Below are positions 33,634-42,010 of a DNA stretch of 64,000 nt, piece after piece (position 1 is the first letter of the stretch; each line of letters opens with the position of its first letter). The stretch covers positions 1 through 64,000 of the forward strand of contig CAKRWZ010000001.1 in NCBI GenBank assembly GCA_934418295.1, written 5' to 3'. Made by a program: the position numbers and the translations under genes. Below the pieces are notes generated by a model. The model was not told the DNA's origin. It made no database searches and saw only the letters and a program-made list of their open reading frames with translations. Source of the stretch: an uncultured Mediterraneibacter sp. (GTDB lineage: Bacteria; Bacillota; Clostridia; Lachnospirales; Lachnospiraceae).

Positions 33634-34779
33634 CTATAAAATGCTGATACGACTATGTTTATCCGACTGGAGTCCCACATTTAAAACGAAACCGATCCCG
33701 ATAAAGAATGTGATGACTGAAGTCAATCCGTAGCTTACAAATGGCAGTGATAAGCCGGTATTTGGAAAAATCATGGTAGCCACACTGATATTGATAAAAC
33801 TCTGTATTCCGATCAGTGCGGCAACTCCTCCGCAAATAAGCCGCCCTCCGCTGTCTCTGGCATTCCGCCCGATTAGTATGCATTCAATTACTATTAATAA
33901 TAACAAAATTATGACGATACAACAACCCACAAATCCTAATTCTTCTCCGATAATCGCAAAAATAAAATCGGTCTGCGGCTCAGAAATAAAGTTTCCGTTT
34001 TTCACAGAGGTCGTCGTGTTATTGTTCAGTCCTTTTCCGGTCAACTGACCGGATCCGATCGCCATGACCGAATTCAGCTGCTGATAAGCATCCTCTGTTT
34101 TATACTTTTCCGGCTCCAGCCAGGCCAAAATACGTTTCTGCTGATAAGGCTCGACTAATTTTTGATCCGGCTGCACCACGATACTGAGGAAGATCACGGC
34201 CACCGGCACAACTATGGCAAACACGGTACCAATAATACGGTAGCTCAGCCCGCCCAGGTACAAGATAAAGCAAAACAGAGCTGCCAGGCAGATTGTATTG
34301 GAAAGATTCGGCTGCTTATAGATCAGAGCCAGGGACGGCAGAATCAGTCCGATCGCTTCCAAAATCGTTTTTTTATTGCGGATCTTGTGCTCTCTTTCCA
34401 TCAAAAATTTTGCATAAAACAGAATCGTAATGATTTTTGTCAGGTCCGACGGCTGAAACCTGGTAAATCCCAGATCCAGCCAGCGCTTTGCACCGTTTAC
34501 CTCCACGCCGAAAAAGAATACCGCGATCAGAAGAATGATATTCAGAACATACAAAAGCCAATAAAGGTTCAGGACCCATCTGTAATCAATCAACGAAATG
34601 ACCACCATCAGGATCACACCGAGTACCACTCCTATAATTTGCTTACTCTGCACGGATTCCTGTGCACTTCCCACCACAAGGATCCCAAGGATCGACAAAA
34701 TGAGAACCAGTATGACCAGTGAAAACTTATAATCTCTCAGTCGGTATCTTCTGAAAAAACGTGTGATTTTCTGCTTCAA
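33634..34779 (-). CDS. rodA: Rod shape-determining protein RodA (SEDS glycosyltransferase)
   Basis: A polytopic membrane peptidoglycan polymerase of 381 aa that works with PBP2 in side-wall growth. About ten membrane helices are evident. SEDS signatures are GAKRWLDLGFTRFQPSDLTKI near residue 95 and the C-terminal FPNTGLSLPFVSYGLTSVITFFIGIG near residue 337. Its start overlaps the minE stop by four bases. Cluster position with mrdA and mreBCD favours RodA over FtsW or SpoVE. Confidence 0.95.
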   Translation of the reverse strand: MKQKITRFFRRYRLRDYKFSLVILVLILSILGILVVGSAQESVQSKQIIGVVLGVILMVVISLIDYRWVLNLYWLLYVLNIILLIAVFFFGVEVNGAKRWLDLGFTRFQPSDLTKIITILFYAKFLMEREHKIRNKKTILEAIGLILPSLALIYKQPNLSNTICLAALFCFILYLGGLSYRIIGTVFAIVVPVAVIFLSIVVQPDQKLVEPYQQKRILAWLEPEKYKTEDAYQQLNSVMAIGSGQLTGKGLNNNTTTSVKNGNFISEPQTDFIFAIIGEELGFVGCCIVIILLLLIVIECILIGRNARDSGGRLICGGVAALIGIQSFINISVATMIFPNTGLSLPFVSYGLTSVITFFIGIGFVLNVGLQSDKHSRISIL

Positions 34780-34985
34780 TTTCTTTCTCCTGTCAATGAA
34801 ATCTGTATATCTGACCGATTGATCTTCACATGAAAATCTTCTGGTTTCAGCTCAATATATTTTGAAATCGTCAAATACACGTCTTTGGTAAAATGTTCCG
34901 TCATATCCGGTGTACATTGGATTCTGTCCGCAATCAGTAAGGTTTTTAACCTGTCTTTTGCAATTTTTACAGAGGATACACTCAT
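34776..34985 (-). CDS. minE: Cell division topological specificity factor MinE
   Basis: A 69 aa MinE, shorter than the about 88 aa E. coli protein. The MinD-contact region is KIAKDRLKTLLIADRIQCTPDM, and the C-terminal beta domain is YLTISKYIELKPEDFHVKINRSDIQ. The start at 34985 has AGGGAGG eight bases upstream; the ATG at 34991 is too close to that site. It couples to rodA by an ATGA overlap and follows minD by 13 bases. Confidence 0.92.
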   Translation of the reverse strand: MSVSSVKIAKDRLKTLLIADRIQCTPDMTEHFTKDVYLTISKYIELKPEDFHVKINRSDIQISLTGERN

Positions 34986-34998
34986 GAACATTTCCTCC

Positions 34999-35790
34999 CT
35001 AATTTTTTCGGAACAAATGTGTCACGCGGGAAATCAGGCTCTCCGGCTTGCTGTAATCCGGGAAAGGCCTTTCCTCTCCAAGAAGCCGATGGGCGACATC
35101 TTCAAAGGCTTTTCCTGCCAGTCCGTCAGATGCATACAAGGGCTCTCCCTGGTTGGTTGCGATGACTACTTTTTCGTCATCCGGTATCACCCCCAGCAGA
35201 TCAACAGCTAAGATATCAGTGACATCTTCCACCGACATCATGTCTCCCCGTCTGACCATTTCGATCCGCAGCTTATTTATGATCAACTCGATTTTTCGAA
35301 TACCTTCCGATTCCAACAGTCCTATGATTCGATCTGCATCCCGTATGGCAGACACTTCCGGGGTCGTCACCACCACCGCCCGATCTGCTCCGGCAATGGC
35401 ATTGCGGAATCCCTGTTCGATCCCGGCCGGGCAGTCGACCAAAATATAATCAAAATCCTCTCTCATATCGTCAGCCAATTTTCTCATTTGTTCCGGCGTT
35501 ACGGCTGATTTATCTTTTGTCTGGGCAGAGGGGAGCAGATACAGAAACGGGAAACGATTATCTCTGACCAGAGCCTGCTTCAATCTGCAGTTCCCATCGA
35601 TAACATCGACCAGGTTGTAGACGATCCGATTTTCCATTCCCATAACGACGTCCAGATTCCGAAGGCCAAGATCGGTATCGATCACAGCAACCTTTTTGTC
35701 CGCCTGTGCCAGCCATGTACCAATATTCGCTGTCGTTGTGGTTTTGCCCACACCGCCTTTTCCTGACGTAATCACAATCACTTCTCCCAT
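34999..35790 (-). CDS. minD: Septum site-determining ATPase MinD
   Basis: Membrane-associated ATPase that positions the division site. The deviant Walker A GKGGVGKTTTTANIG is at residues 10-24; DTDLGLRNLDVVMG and VDCPAGIEQGFRNAIAGAD are the switch regions; the C-terminal amphipathic helix ESLISRVTHLFRKN would bind the membrane. The 263 aa length is normal. The usual partner minC is missing between mrdA and minD. Confidence 0.96.
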   Translation of the reverse strand: MGEVIVITSGKGGVGKTTTTANIGTWLAQADKKVAVIDTDLGLRNLDVVMGMENRIVYNLVDVIDGNCRLKQALVRDNRFPFLYLLPSAQTKDKSAVTPEQMRKLADDMREDFDYILVDCPAGIEQGFRNAIAGADRAVVVTTPEVSAIRDADRIIGLLESEGIRKIELIINKLRIEMVRRGDMMSVEDVTDILAVDLLGVIPDDEKVVIATNQGEPLYASDGLAGKAFEDVAHRLLGEERPFPDYSKPESLISRVTHLFRKN

Positions 35791-35829
35791 TTGTTACCTC
35801 CTGTGATTTCTGATCATCATTTTGCTGTT

Positions 35830-38700
35830 TTAATCTCCGTGGATCGCAGTTCCCAATTCAGCCGCCCTGCCGCGGATGATCGTATTGATATCTGCCGTCT
35901 TGTATTTGCACCGTATGATATCTCTTCCGATTTCTGCCGTATACGCGGAGCTGTATCCGTTGGCGATACGGACCGCAACGGCGATCTCCGGGTTGTCTGC
36001 AGGAGCATATCCGACAAACAACGCATGATCCGGATGTGTATCACTTTGCTGTGCGGTTCCCGTCTTACCGGCGATGGTAATATCTCCGATGCCCACAAAA
36101 GTAGAAGAACTTTTTACCATATCTTCCATCCCCTGCTGGATCAAATTCCAGGAAGAAGAAGAGATTTTTTCGATCTTATGTGCGACCGTTGGTTCGTTTT
36201 GCTGGATCAGCTTTCCGTCAACATCTGTTATTTTGTCTAAAAGCGTCAGATCATACACTGTTCCCCGGTTTGCCACAGCCGCCACGTACCGATTCAGCTG
36301 GCTGACCGTATAGTTGTGGGTACCTTGTCCGATGGCAGATGGAACGCCGGCCTCATCTGATATCTGTGGGGAAGACTCCGGGATCTCGATTCCTGTGGTC
36401 TCTCCCAGTCCGAATTCTTCTGCATAAGAAGCAAGCTTTTTCACACTTCGGTCGCTGGAAAAGTCTCCGTTTTCATCCAGTCCCAGCTCATAACCCACTT
36501 CATAGAAAAAGTTGTTGCAGGAAACGGCAATGGCATTGACCACGTTCAGCCCACCATGGGCACCCGGATAGATCCAACATTTAGGATTTGGAGATACTTT
36601 GTCATAAACGCCTGTACAGTTGAATATGGTATCAGTACCTTTGATAATTCCTTCCGTCAGACCTGCCGCAGAAGAAACCATTTTAAAAGTGGAACCGGGA
36701 GCCGTCTTTTCCTGAGTTGCGTTGTTATAAAACGGACGGGAAATTCCGGTCACCAGTTGATTGTAATAAGCAGAATCCATTACATTTGCCAGGCGGTTAT
36801 TGTCATAGCCCGGATAGGAGACACATGCCAAAACTTCTCCGGTGTTAACATCGCTGATCACCACGGAACCGGTACAAGGTTCCAGGCCCAGCTGTCCCGG
36901 CGTAATCTCAAGATTACTGATCTTTCCGATGACCCACGCATAGGCATCCCCTCCGGAAAGCAATCCGTTGTAAGTACCTTCATCCATAGGCAGGATTCCC
37001 TGTTCGTACACAGAAGCACAAATCAGTGCTCCGGATACTCCACCTGATTTTATAAGATATTTATATAAAAGTTTGTCGAAATCACTATCTGTTTTCAAAT
37101 ATTCCTGCAGAAAATTCAAAAGGCCCTGATAAACTTCGGCAGAATCCGTATATTTTCCTTCTTTGACGTAATCGCTCAATTTTGAAGTATCCAGCCAGTT
37201 CTGGGAGATCGCGTAATTCAGATAGGTGTTCAGGCTGATGCTCTCGTCCTTTGCCCACTGCTTGTACACAGAATCAGAAGTGTCAATGGCCGAATTGTCC
37301 AAGATCCCCACATCCGTTGTCAGAAGGTCAGACACAATATAATTGATATAGCCTTGCATTTCCCGAGAAAGATCTTTGTAAGCGGCTCCGCTCGGATCCG
37401 AAAGATAAGATTCGATTTCCTGGATAACGGCTTCTTTTCGGGCAGAAAAAGTGGCATAAATCTGCTTTTCTGCACTTCCTGCCTCATCCTCTGCAAAATG
37501 TGACATATCCAGGATCTCATTTCCGATAAATGCATAATAGACGTCTCCGGCCGGAATCCTGATATTTGTTGTGCTGCTTTCGGCAGAAGGATCATAATCC
37601 AGAGTATTGCTTATTTTATTGACCAGAATACCCGCAAGCTTTTCTTCCAACAGCTTGTAAGCCTGTTCCTGCAGGTCTTTATCGATCGTAAGATACACGT
37701 CATTCCCGGCTTTAGGATCTTTCTGGCTGACTGTTTCGGTGACTTTTCCCACCGAATCTACATAGACACTGACTTCTCCTTTCGTTCCCTGCAGGACCTC
37801 ATCATAAACCTGCTCCAGACCGGACTTCCCGACGATATCCGTCAGGGAATATTTCTTCTTCGTCTCCTTGTCCAGCGCATCGTATTCCTCCTGAGAGATC
37901 TTTCCGGTATAACCGATCATATTGGCAAAATATTTACTGTCGGTATAACGGCGCAGTGACTCTTCAGCGATGTCTACACCCTCCAGCTGGTCAATGTTTT
38001 CTTTGATCGATACTACGGTCTCATCGCTGACATCGTAGGCCAAAGTGGTCGGAATATACTTCTGGTAACTGTTCAGGCTGATGGCATACCGCATATTGAC
38101 CAGCTTCAGGACATGCTCCTTCTCCAGCTTCTTGGTGTTGATGCCATATCCATAGGAAGTATTGCTGGTGCAAAGATACTCGATGATGTCATCGGCCGAC
38201 ATGTTCTTCTGCTTATCCGAAAGATCATCAATGGTCCGTTTTCCCATAACATCTGCAACAAAACGGAGCCTCTGGGTCTCAGAAGACTGGTTAAATACAT
38301 AGTTGCCCTGTTTATCCAGAATAATCCCGAAATCATTGATCACCGAATCCCCGTGGGATTCTACGATGGAAATGATCTTTTCCAGGATCTCGTTCAAGAG
38401 CTTATTCTTTTCCTTTCGACTGTCACTGGTGATATTATCCTCGATGGTCACCGAATATGCCAGCTCGTTATAAGCCAGCAGGTTTCCGTTGCGGTCATAA
38501 ATATTTCCCCTGGTACCTGCTATGGAACGGGTCTTCATGATCTGCAATTTATAATTTTCCAGATAATCTTTTCCTTTTACGATCTGCAGGTAAAAAAGCC
38601 GATACAGAAGAATGATCGACAATAAGCAAAACACGACGATACTTACCAGCATTCTGGACTGAAGGATATCGTGGATCGTTTCTTTGATTCGTTTAAACAA
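35830..38700 (-). CDS. mrdA: Penicillin-binding protein 2 (elongasome transpeptidase) with large insertion
   Basis: A class B penicillin-binding protein cross-linking side-wall peptidoglycan with RodA. From the TTG start at 38700 (AAAGGAG upstream) it has 956 aa, far more than the about 630 of E. coli PBP2. Order: one membrane helix (about 17-36), dimerisation domain (TRGNIYDRNGNLLAYNE, YTGKISQEEYD, VGKSGLEQVYD), then the transpeptidase start (VYLTIDKDLQEQA, about 335). There follows an insertion of about 240 residues before GSVVISDVNTGEVLACVSYPGYD. Active-site motifs are PGSTFKM (Ser about 670), VSCNNFF (about 727) and AGKTGTA (about 879). It overlaps mreD by 8 bases. Confidence 0.93.
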   Translation of the reverse strand: MFKRIKETIHDILQSRMLVSIVVFCLLSIILLYRLFYLQIVKGKDYLENYKLQIMKTRSIAGTRGNIYDRNGNLLAYNELAYSVTIEDNITSDSRKEKNKLLNEILEKIISIVESHGDSVINDFGIILDKQGNYVFNQSSETQRLRFVADVMGKRTIDDLSDKQKNMSADDIIEYLCTSNTSYGYGINTKKLEKEHVLKLVNMRYAISLNSYQKYIPTTLAYDVSDETVVSIKENIDQLEGVDIAEESLRRYTDSKYFANMIGYTGKISQEEYDALDKETKKKYSLTDIVGKSGLEQVYDEVLQGTKGEVSVYVDSVGKVTETVSQKDPKAGNDVYLTIDKDLQEQAYKLLEEKLAGILVNKISNTLDYDPSAESSTTNIRIPAGDVYYAFIGNEILDMSHFAEDEAGSAEKQIYATFSARKEAVIQEIESYLSDPSGAAYKDLSREMQGYINYIVSDLLTTDVGILDNSAIDTSDSVYKQWAKDESISLNTYLNYAISQNWLDTSKLSDYVKEGKYTDSAEVYQGLLNFLQEYLKTDSDFDKLLYKYLIKSGGVSGALICASVYEQGILPMDEGTYNGLLSGGDAYAWVIGKISNLEITPGQLGLEPCTGSVVISDVNTGEVLACVSYPGYDNNRLANVMDSAYYNQLVTGISRPFYNNATQEKTAPGSTFKMVSSAAGLTEGIIKGTDTIFNCTGVYDKVSPNPKCWIYPGAHGGLNVVNAIAVSCNNFFYEVGYELGLDENGDFSSDRSVKKLASYAEEFGLGETTGIEIPESSPQISDEAGVPSAIGQGTHNYTVSQLNRYVAAVANRGTVYDLTLLDKITDVDGKLIQQNEPTVAHKIEKISSSSWNLIQQGMEDMVKSSSTFVGIGDITIAGKTGTAQQSDTHPDHALFVGYAPADNPEIAVAVRIANGYSSAYTAEIGRDIIRCKYKTADINTIIRGRAAELGTAIHGD

Positions 38701-39244
38701 ATGTACTTGCACTCCTTTTTTCTTCTGCTTCCAGTCTGCGGTTGATCTTCCGCAGCAAAGGATACAGGATGAAAGCCGCAATAGTAGTATATATGACCTG
38801 TGGCAGTATAATATGTTTCAAATAGTACAAAAACTGAAATTCACTGTTTAAAAGAAACCGAAAAACATATATCAGGATCCCGTATAAAAATTCGCTGATC
38901 CCGATAGAAATGACCGGTAATTTGATCTCTTCGTAAAAAAACAGATGCTTCAGAAAGCCGTTCAGGTATCCGATCACCATGTAAATAAGAGCGTAAAAGC
39001 CCAAAAGAACTCCGAACTGTACGTCCACTAACAGCCCGGAAAAGAATCCGGTCAAAAGTCCTTCTTTTCTTCCTCGCATGATTCCGATCCCCGCCGTCAG
39101 GATCATGAGCAGATCCGGTTTGATGCTTCCCAGTGAAAGCGTGGAAAACAGCGTACATTGCAGGGAATAAAAAATCAGGAGGAGAATCCCTGTAATCAAT
39201 GGTCTGCGGATCTTCCGCCATATTTTTCTGCGCTTATTTGGCAT
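38693..39244 (-). CDS. mreD: Rod shape-determining protein MreD
   Basis: A 183 aa integral membrane protein with about five helices, including PLITGILLLIFYSLQCTLF and a charged loop RGRKEGLLTGFFSGLLVDV typical of MreD. It links MreC with the elongasome. The gene lies 21 bases after mreC and overlaps the mrdA start. The C-terminal tail RKINRRLEAEEKRS is strongly charged. Confidence 0.93.
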   Translation of the reverse strand: MPNKRRKIWRKIRRPLITGILLLIFYSLQCTLFSTLSLGSIKPDLLMILTAGIGIMRGRKEGLLTGFFSGLLVDVQFGVLLGFYALIYMVIGYLNGFLKHLFFYEEIKLPVISIGISEFLYGILIYVFRFLLNSEFQFLYYLKHIILPQVIYTTIAAFILYPLLRKINRRLEAEEKRSASTFV

Positions 39245-39265
39245 CGGTTCTCTCCCTCTTATTCC

Positions 39266-40141
39266 TTAATTTCCTGTCTGATCCGACTTTTCGATCATAT
39301 CTGCTTTTGTCGTAGTGATCACCAGTACTTCCTGCAGATTCTTAAAATCCACGACCGGGGTAATATATCCGGAGCGTGTCAGATTGTTGGAATCCACGTT
39401 GATCTCGCTGATGTATCCGATCAGGATCCCCTGCAGATATTTATCGCTGATGTGGGAAGTCACGATCTGCTCTCCCACCTTGATCTCGTGATCATTGTTT
39501 TCCATCTGTTCAAACCGCATCTTTCCATCTTCCATCAAAGAAAGACTGCCTTCCACGATACAGCGGTCCGATGTGGTAAGCGTCATACCGCTCACATTGC
39601 TTTTATCGTCTATAATGCTCCGGACCGTGGCCCAGTTTGGCCCGGTCTTTACCACGATCCCCACAAGCCCGCTTCCGGCCATGACGTTCATATCGACTTT
39701 GATCCCGTCATTGCTTCCTTTGTTGATCGTAAAAGTAGAAAACCAGTTGCCGGAATCCTTTCCGATCACGTAAGCACCGACTTTTTCGTATTCCGAATAG
39801 TTCTGATCCAGCTGATACAGCTCCTGCAGGCGCTCCAGCTCATACTTCTCCTGCTGGAGATCGTTATTTTCGATCGTCAGGGTGTCCACCTTTTCTTTCA
39901 GGGCTTTATTTTCCTTTTTCATCTCCTGGAGCGTGACAAAATTGTCGTTCAGATCGCTGAACCACATCCCGATCCGATTGATTCCCTTCTGCATGGGAAT
40001 GATCGTAACGTTCGCGATCGCCTTCAAAGGAGACTCCGCATGTCCCGTGATCAGGGAAAGTCCCATCAGCATAAAACAGAAAATGGCCAGGCCGACGACC
40101 AAATATCTGGCGGTGGGCCCTGTAGAATTTTTCTTTTTCAT
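39266..40141 (-). CDS. mreC: Rod shape-determining protein MreC
   Basis: A 291 aa bitopic membrane protein: short basic tail, one helix (TARYLVVGLAIFCFMLMGLSL), a coiled coil (about residues 70-105, QEMKKENKALKEKVDTLTIEN-like heptads), then the paired beta-barrel domain with GSGLVGIVVKTGPNWATVRSI and IDDKSNVSGMTLTTSDRCIVEG. Start 40141 forms an ATGA overlap with the mreB stop and has AGGTGG upstream; a GTG at 40153 is possible but less likely. Confidence 0.95.
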   Translation of the reverse strand: MKKKNSTGPTARYLVVGLAIFCFMLMGLSLITGHAESPLKAIANVTIIPMQKGINRIGMWFSDLNDNFVTLQEMKKENKALKEKVDTLTIENNDLQQEKYELERLQELYQLDQNYSEYEKVGAYVIGKDSGNWFSTFTINKGSNDGIKVDMNVMAGSGLVGIVVKTGPNWATVRSIIDDKSNVSGMTLTTSDRCIVEGSLSLMEDGKMRFEQMENNDHEIKVGEQIVTSHISDKYLQGILIGYISEINVDSNNLTRSGYITPVVDFKNLQEVLVITTTKADMIEKSDQTGN

Positions 40142-41163
40142 GATTTTAACCACCTATAATTTTCATCCAGCAAGGAATAAGCAAGTCTGTCTAATTCCCG
40201 GTTCCATATGATTTTGCGGATTCCCTCCACAGCTGCGGTATCCGGCCGTTCACCGGAAATTACTTTCAATCCGGTCATCTCCTGAAGGTACGTATCGATC
40301 CCCCGCAGTTTTGCCAGCCCACCGGTCAGAAATAATCCTTTTCCCTCCACCGCTTTCCGAACATCCGGAGGCGTGCGGTCCAGCATAGACAAAATAGAAC
40401 GGACGCATTCTTTCAACGGTTCCTTTACTGCGGCCCGTACCAGTCCCACAGATACTTCTACCTGCTGCGGGATCCCGGTGATCAGATTTCTTCCTGCCAC
40501 CGTCATCGAAGCATCTCCGCTTTCCTCAAACACCCCGAAACGTCTGCGCAAAGCCTCCGATGTCAGCTTTCCGATCAGAAAATCCTTGTGGTATCTGACC
40601 AGATTCGCAACGGCAGTATCCAGCGTCGCACCGCCGATCTTCACCAGGCGGTTCAGCACGATACCGCCCTGGGACAACACGGAAAGCTCAGTGGTATCTC
40701 CGCCGAAATCTGCGATGAAGATTCCTTTTTCTTCCATCACATTCAGTCCCAATCCCACCGCCGAAGCGATCCCTCTCTCTACGATGCGCACTTCCTTTGC
40801 TCTGGCGGATGAATAAGAAACCAGATCATAAAAGGCTTTTTTCTCTACCTCCGTAACATCCGTCGGGACAGCGATCACATATTCGGCGCCTCTCATCAAT
40901 TTTTGCTCCGGGTTCAGCAGGCTCTGCAGCAGATACTGCATATCCTCAAAATGAGAGATGACGCCATTCTTCATAGGAAAAATCACCTGTACATTTTCCG
41001 GTGCTTTTTCATACATTTCATATGCCTCATCTCCTGCCGCAAAAATATATTTTTTGTTTTCTACCGCAATGGTATCTTTTTCCTTGCGGATCACATTTTG
41101 ATTTTTGTCGTATATCTTAACTTCATAGCTTCCGAGATCCAGCCCGTAAACGTTTCTGGCCAT
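40138..41163 (-). CDS. mreB: MreB-like rod shape-determining actin homologue
   Basis: Bacterial actin guiding side-wall synthesis; 341 aa. Actin-fold motifs are present: phosphate-1 region YGLDLGSYEVKIY, phosphate-2 GIFIADFGGDTTELSVLS near residue 150, and adenosine region GLFLTGGLAKLRGIDTYLQ near 285. The first loop differs from canonical MreB, which reads GTxNT, so this is a divergent MreB. ATG 41163 with GGGG seven bases upstream is chosen; ATG 41169 is also possible. mreC follows with an ATGA overlap. Confidence 0.9.
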   Translation of the reverse strand: MARNVYGLDLGSYEVKIYDKNQNVIRKEKDTIAVENKKYIFAAGDEAYEMYEKAPENVQVIFPMKNGVISHFEDMQYLLQSLLNPEQKLMRGAEYVIAVPTDVTEVEKKAFYDLVSYSSARAKEVRIVERGIASAVGLGLNVMEEKGIFIADFGGDTTELSVLSQGGIVLNRLVKIGGATLDTAVANLVRYHKDFLIGKLTSEALRRRFGVFEESGDASMTVAGRNLITGIPQQVEVSVGLVRAAVKEPLKECVRSILSMLDRTPPDVRKAVEGKGLFLTGGLAKLRGIDTYLQEMTGLKVISGERPDTAAVEGIRKIIWNRELDRLAYSLLDENYRWLKS

Positions 41164-41196
41164 ATTCATTCCCCATTCCATATCTGACGTGTATAT

Positions 41197-41901
41197 TCAA
41201 GACAAAAATCCTTTTTCACTCAGGCTGATATAAGTATTATCTCCAAGAATGATATGATCTAACAGATCGATCCCGATCAAATTTCCGGCATCCCGCACTT
41301 TTCTGGTAAGCAGAATGTCTTCTTTGCTCGGGGTGGGATCCCCGCTGGGGTGATTGTGGAGCAGTATGATCGAGACAGCATTTTTCTGAAGGGCCTCAAT
41401 AAAAAGCTCCCTGGGTGAAACCAGGGCAGCATTTACGGTTCCTTTGGAAATATCTGTCTCACCAATCAGTTTTGTGCGGGTGTTGAACAACAGAAGCTTC
41501 ATATATTCCTGCTGTCTGTGCCTCATATCTTCCATGTAATATTTTGCAATCGATTCCGGGGAAGAAAAGCAAAGTGACTCTCCGGCCGTGGCTTTTGCAA
41601 GACGCTTCGCCAGCTCCGAAAGACACAAGATCTGAATCGCTTTTACTTTTCCGATCCCTTTGATACCCATCAGTCTTTCCAACGTCCAGTAATGGATGTT
41701 TAAAATCCCTTTCTGAGTAAAAATAGGATATAGTATCTGTCTGGCAAGAGAAAGGACATTTCCGCCCCGGGTTCCTGTCCTCAGCAGGACGGCCAGCAGC
41801 TCAATATCTGTGAGATAAGCCGCACCGTGGCGTTCGCACTTCTCATAAGGGCGCTCTTCCTCTTCCAGTAATTTTAAATTTTCTGTCTGATCTTGCTTCA
41901 T
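41197..41901 (-). CDS. radC: DNA repair-family protein RadC (JAB metalloprotein)
   Basis: A 234 aa protein with a helix-hairpin-helix part (RLMGIKGIGKVKAIQI, near residue 75) and a JAMM/MPN zinc site (ILLHNHPSGDPTPSKED, near residue 182). The name RadC is historical; its role in repair is doubtful in other bacteria. ATG 41901 is preferred to GTG 41931, because the predicted promoter places the transcript start near 41928. The gene is first in the transcript leading to mreB. Confidence 0.92.
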   Translation of the reverse strand: MKQDQTENLKLLEEEERPYEKCERHGAAYLTDIELLAVLLRTGTRGGNVLSLARQILYPIFTQKGILNIHYWTLERLMGIKGIGKVKAIQILCLSELAKRLAKATAGESLCFSSPESIAKYYMEDMRHRQQEYMKLLLFNTRTKLIGETDISKGTVNAALVSPRELFIEALQKNAVSIILLHNHPSGDPTPSKEDILLTRKVRDAGNLIGIDLLDHIILGDNTYISLSEKGFLS

Positions 41902-41934
41902 AAATGATACAACTTCAGACACGATTCGCACTTT

Positions 41935-41963
41935 ATTCTACCATATTTCAAAAAAGGTGTATA
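41935..41963 (-). promoter_or_regulatory. Promoter for radC-mreBCD-mrdA-minDE-rodA
   Basis: On the minus strand: TATACA (41958-41963), 17 bases, TAGAAT (41935-41940). The -10 is good and the -35 moderate. No other clear promoter was found between here and mgsA, so the shape genes probably form one long transcript. Confidence 0.55.
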
Positions 41964-42010
41964 GAAATATCCTATTAATTTTTTGTGAACTTGCTGTGAT
42001 CTCATCGAAT

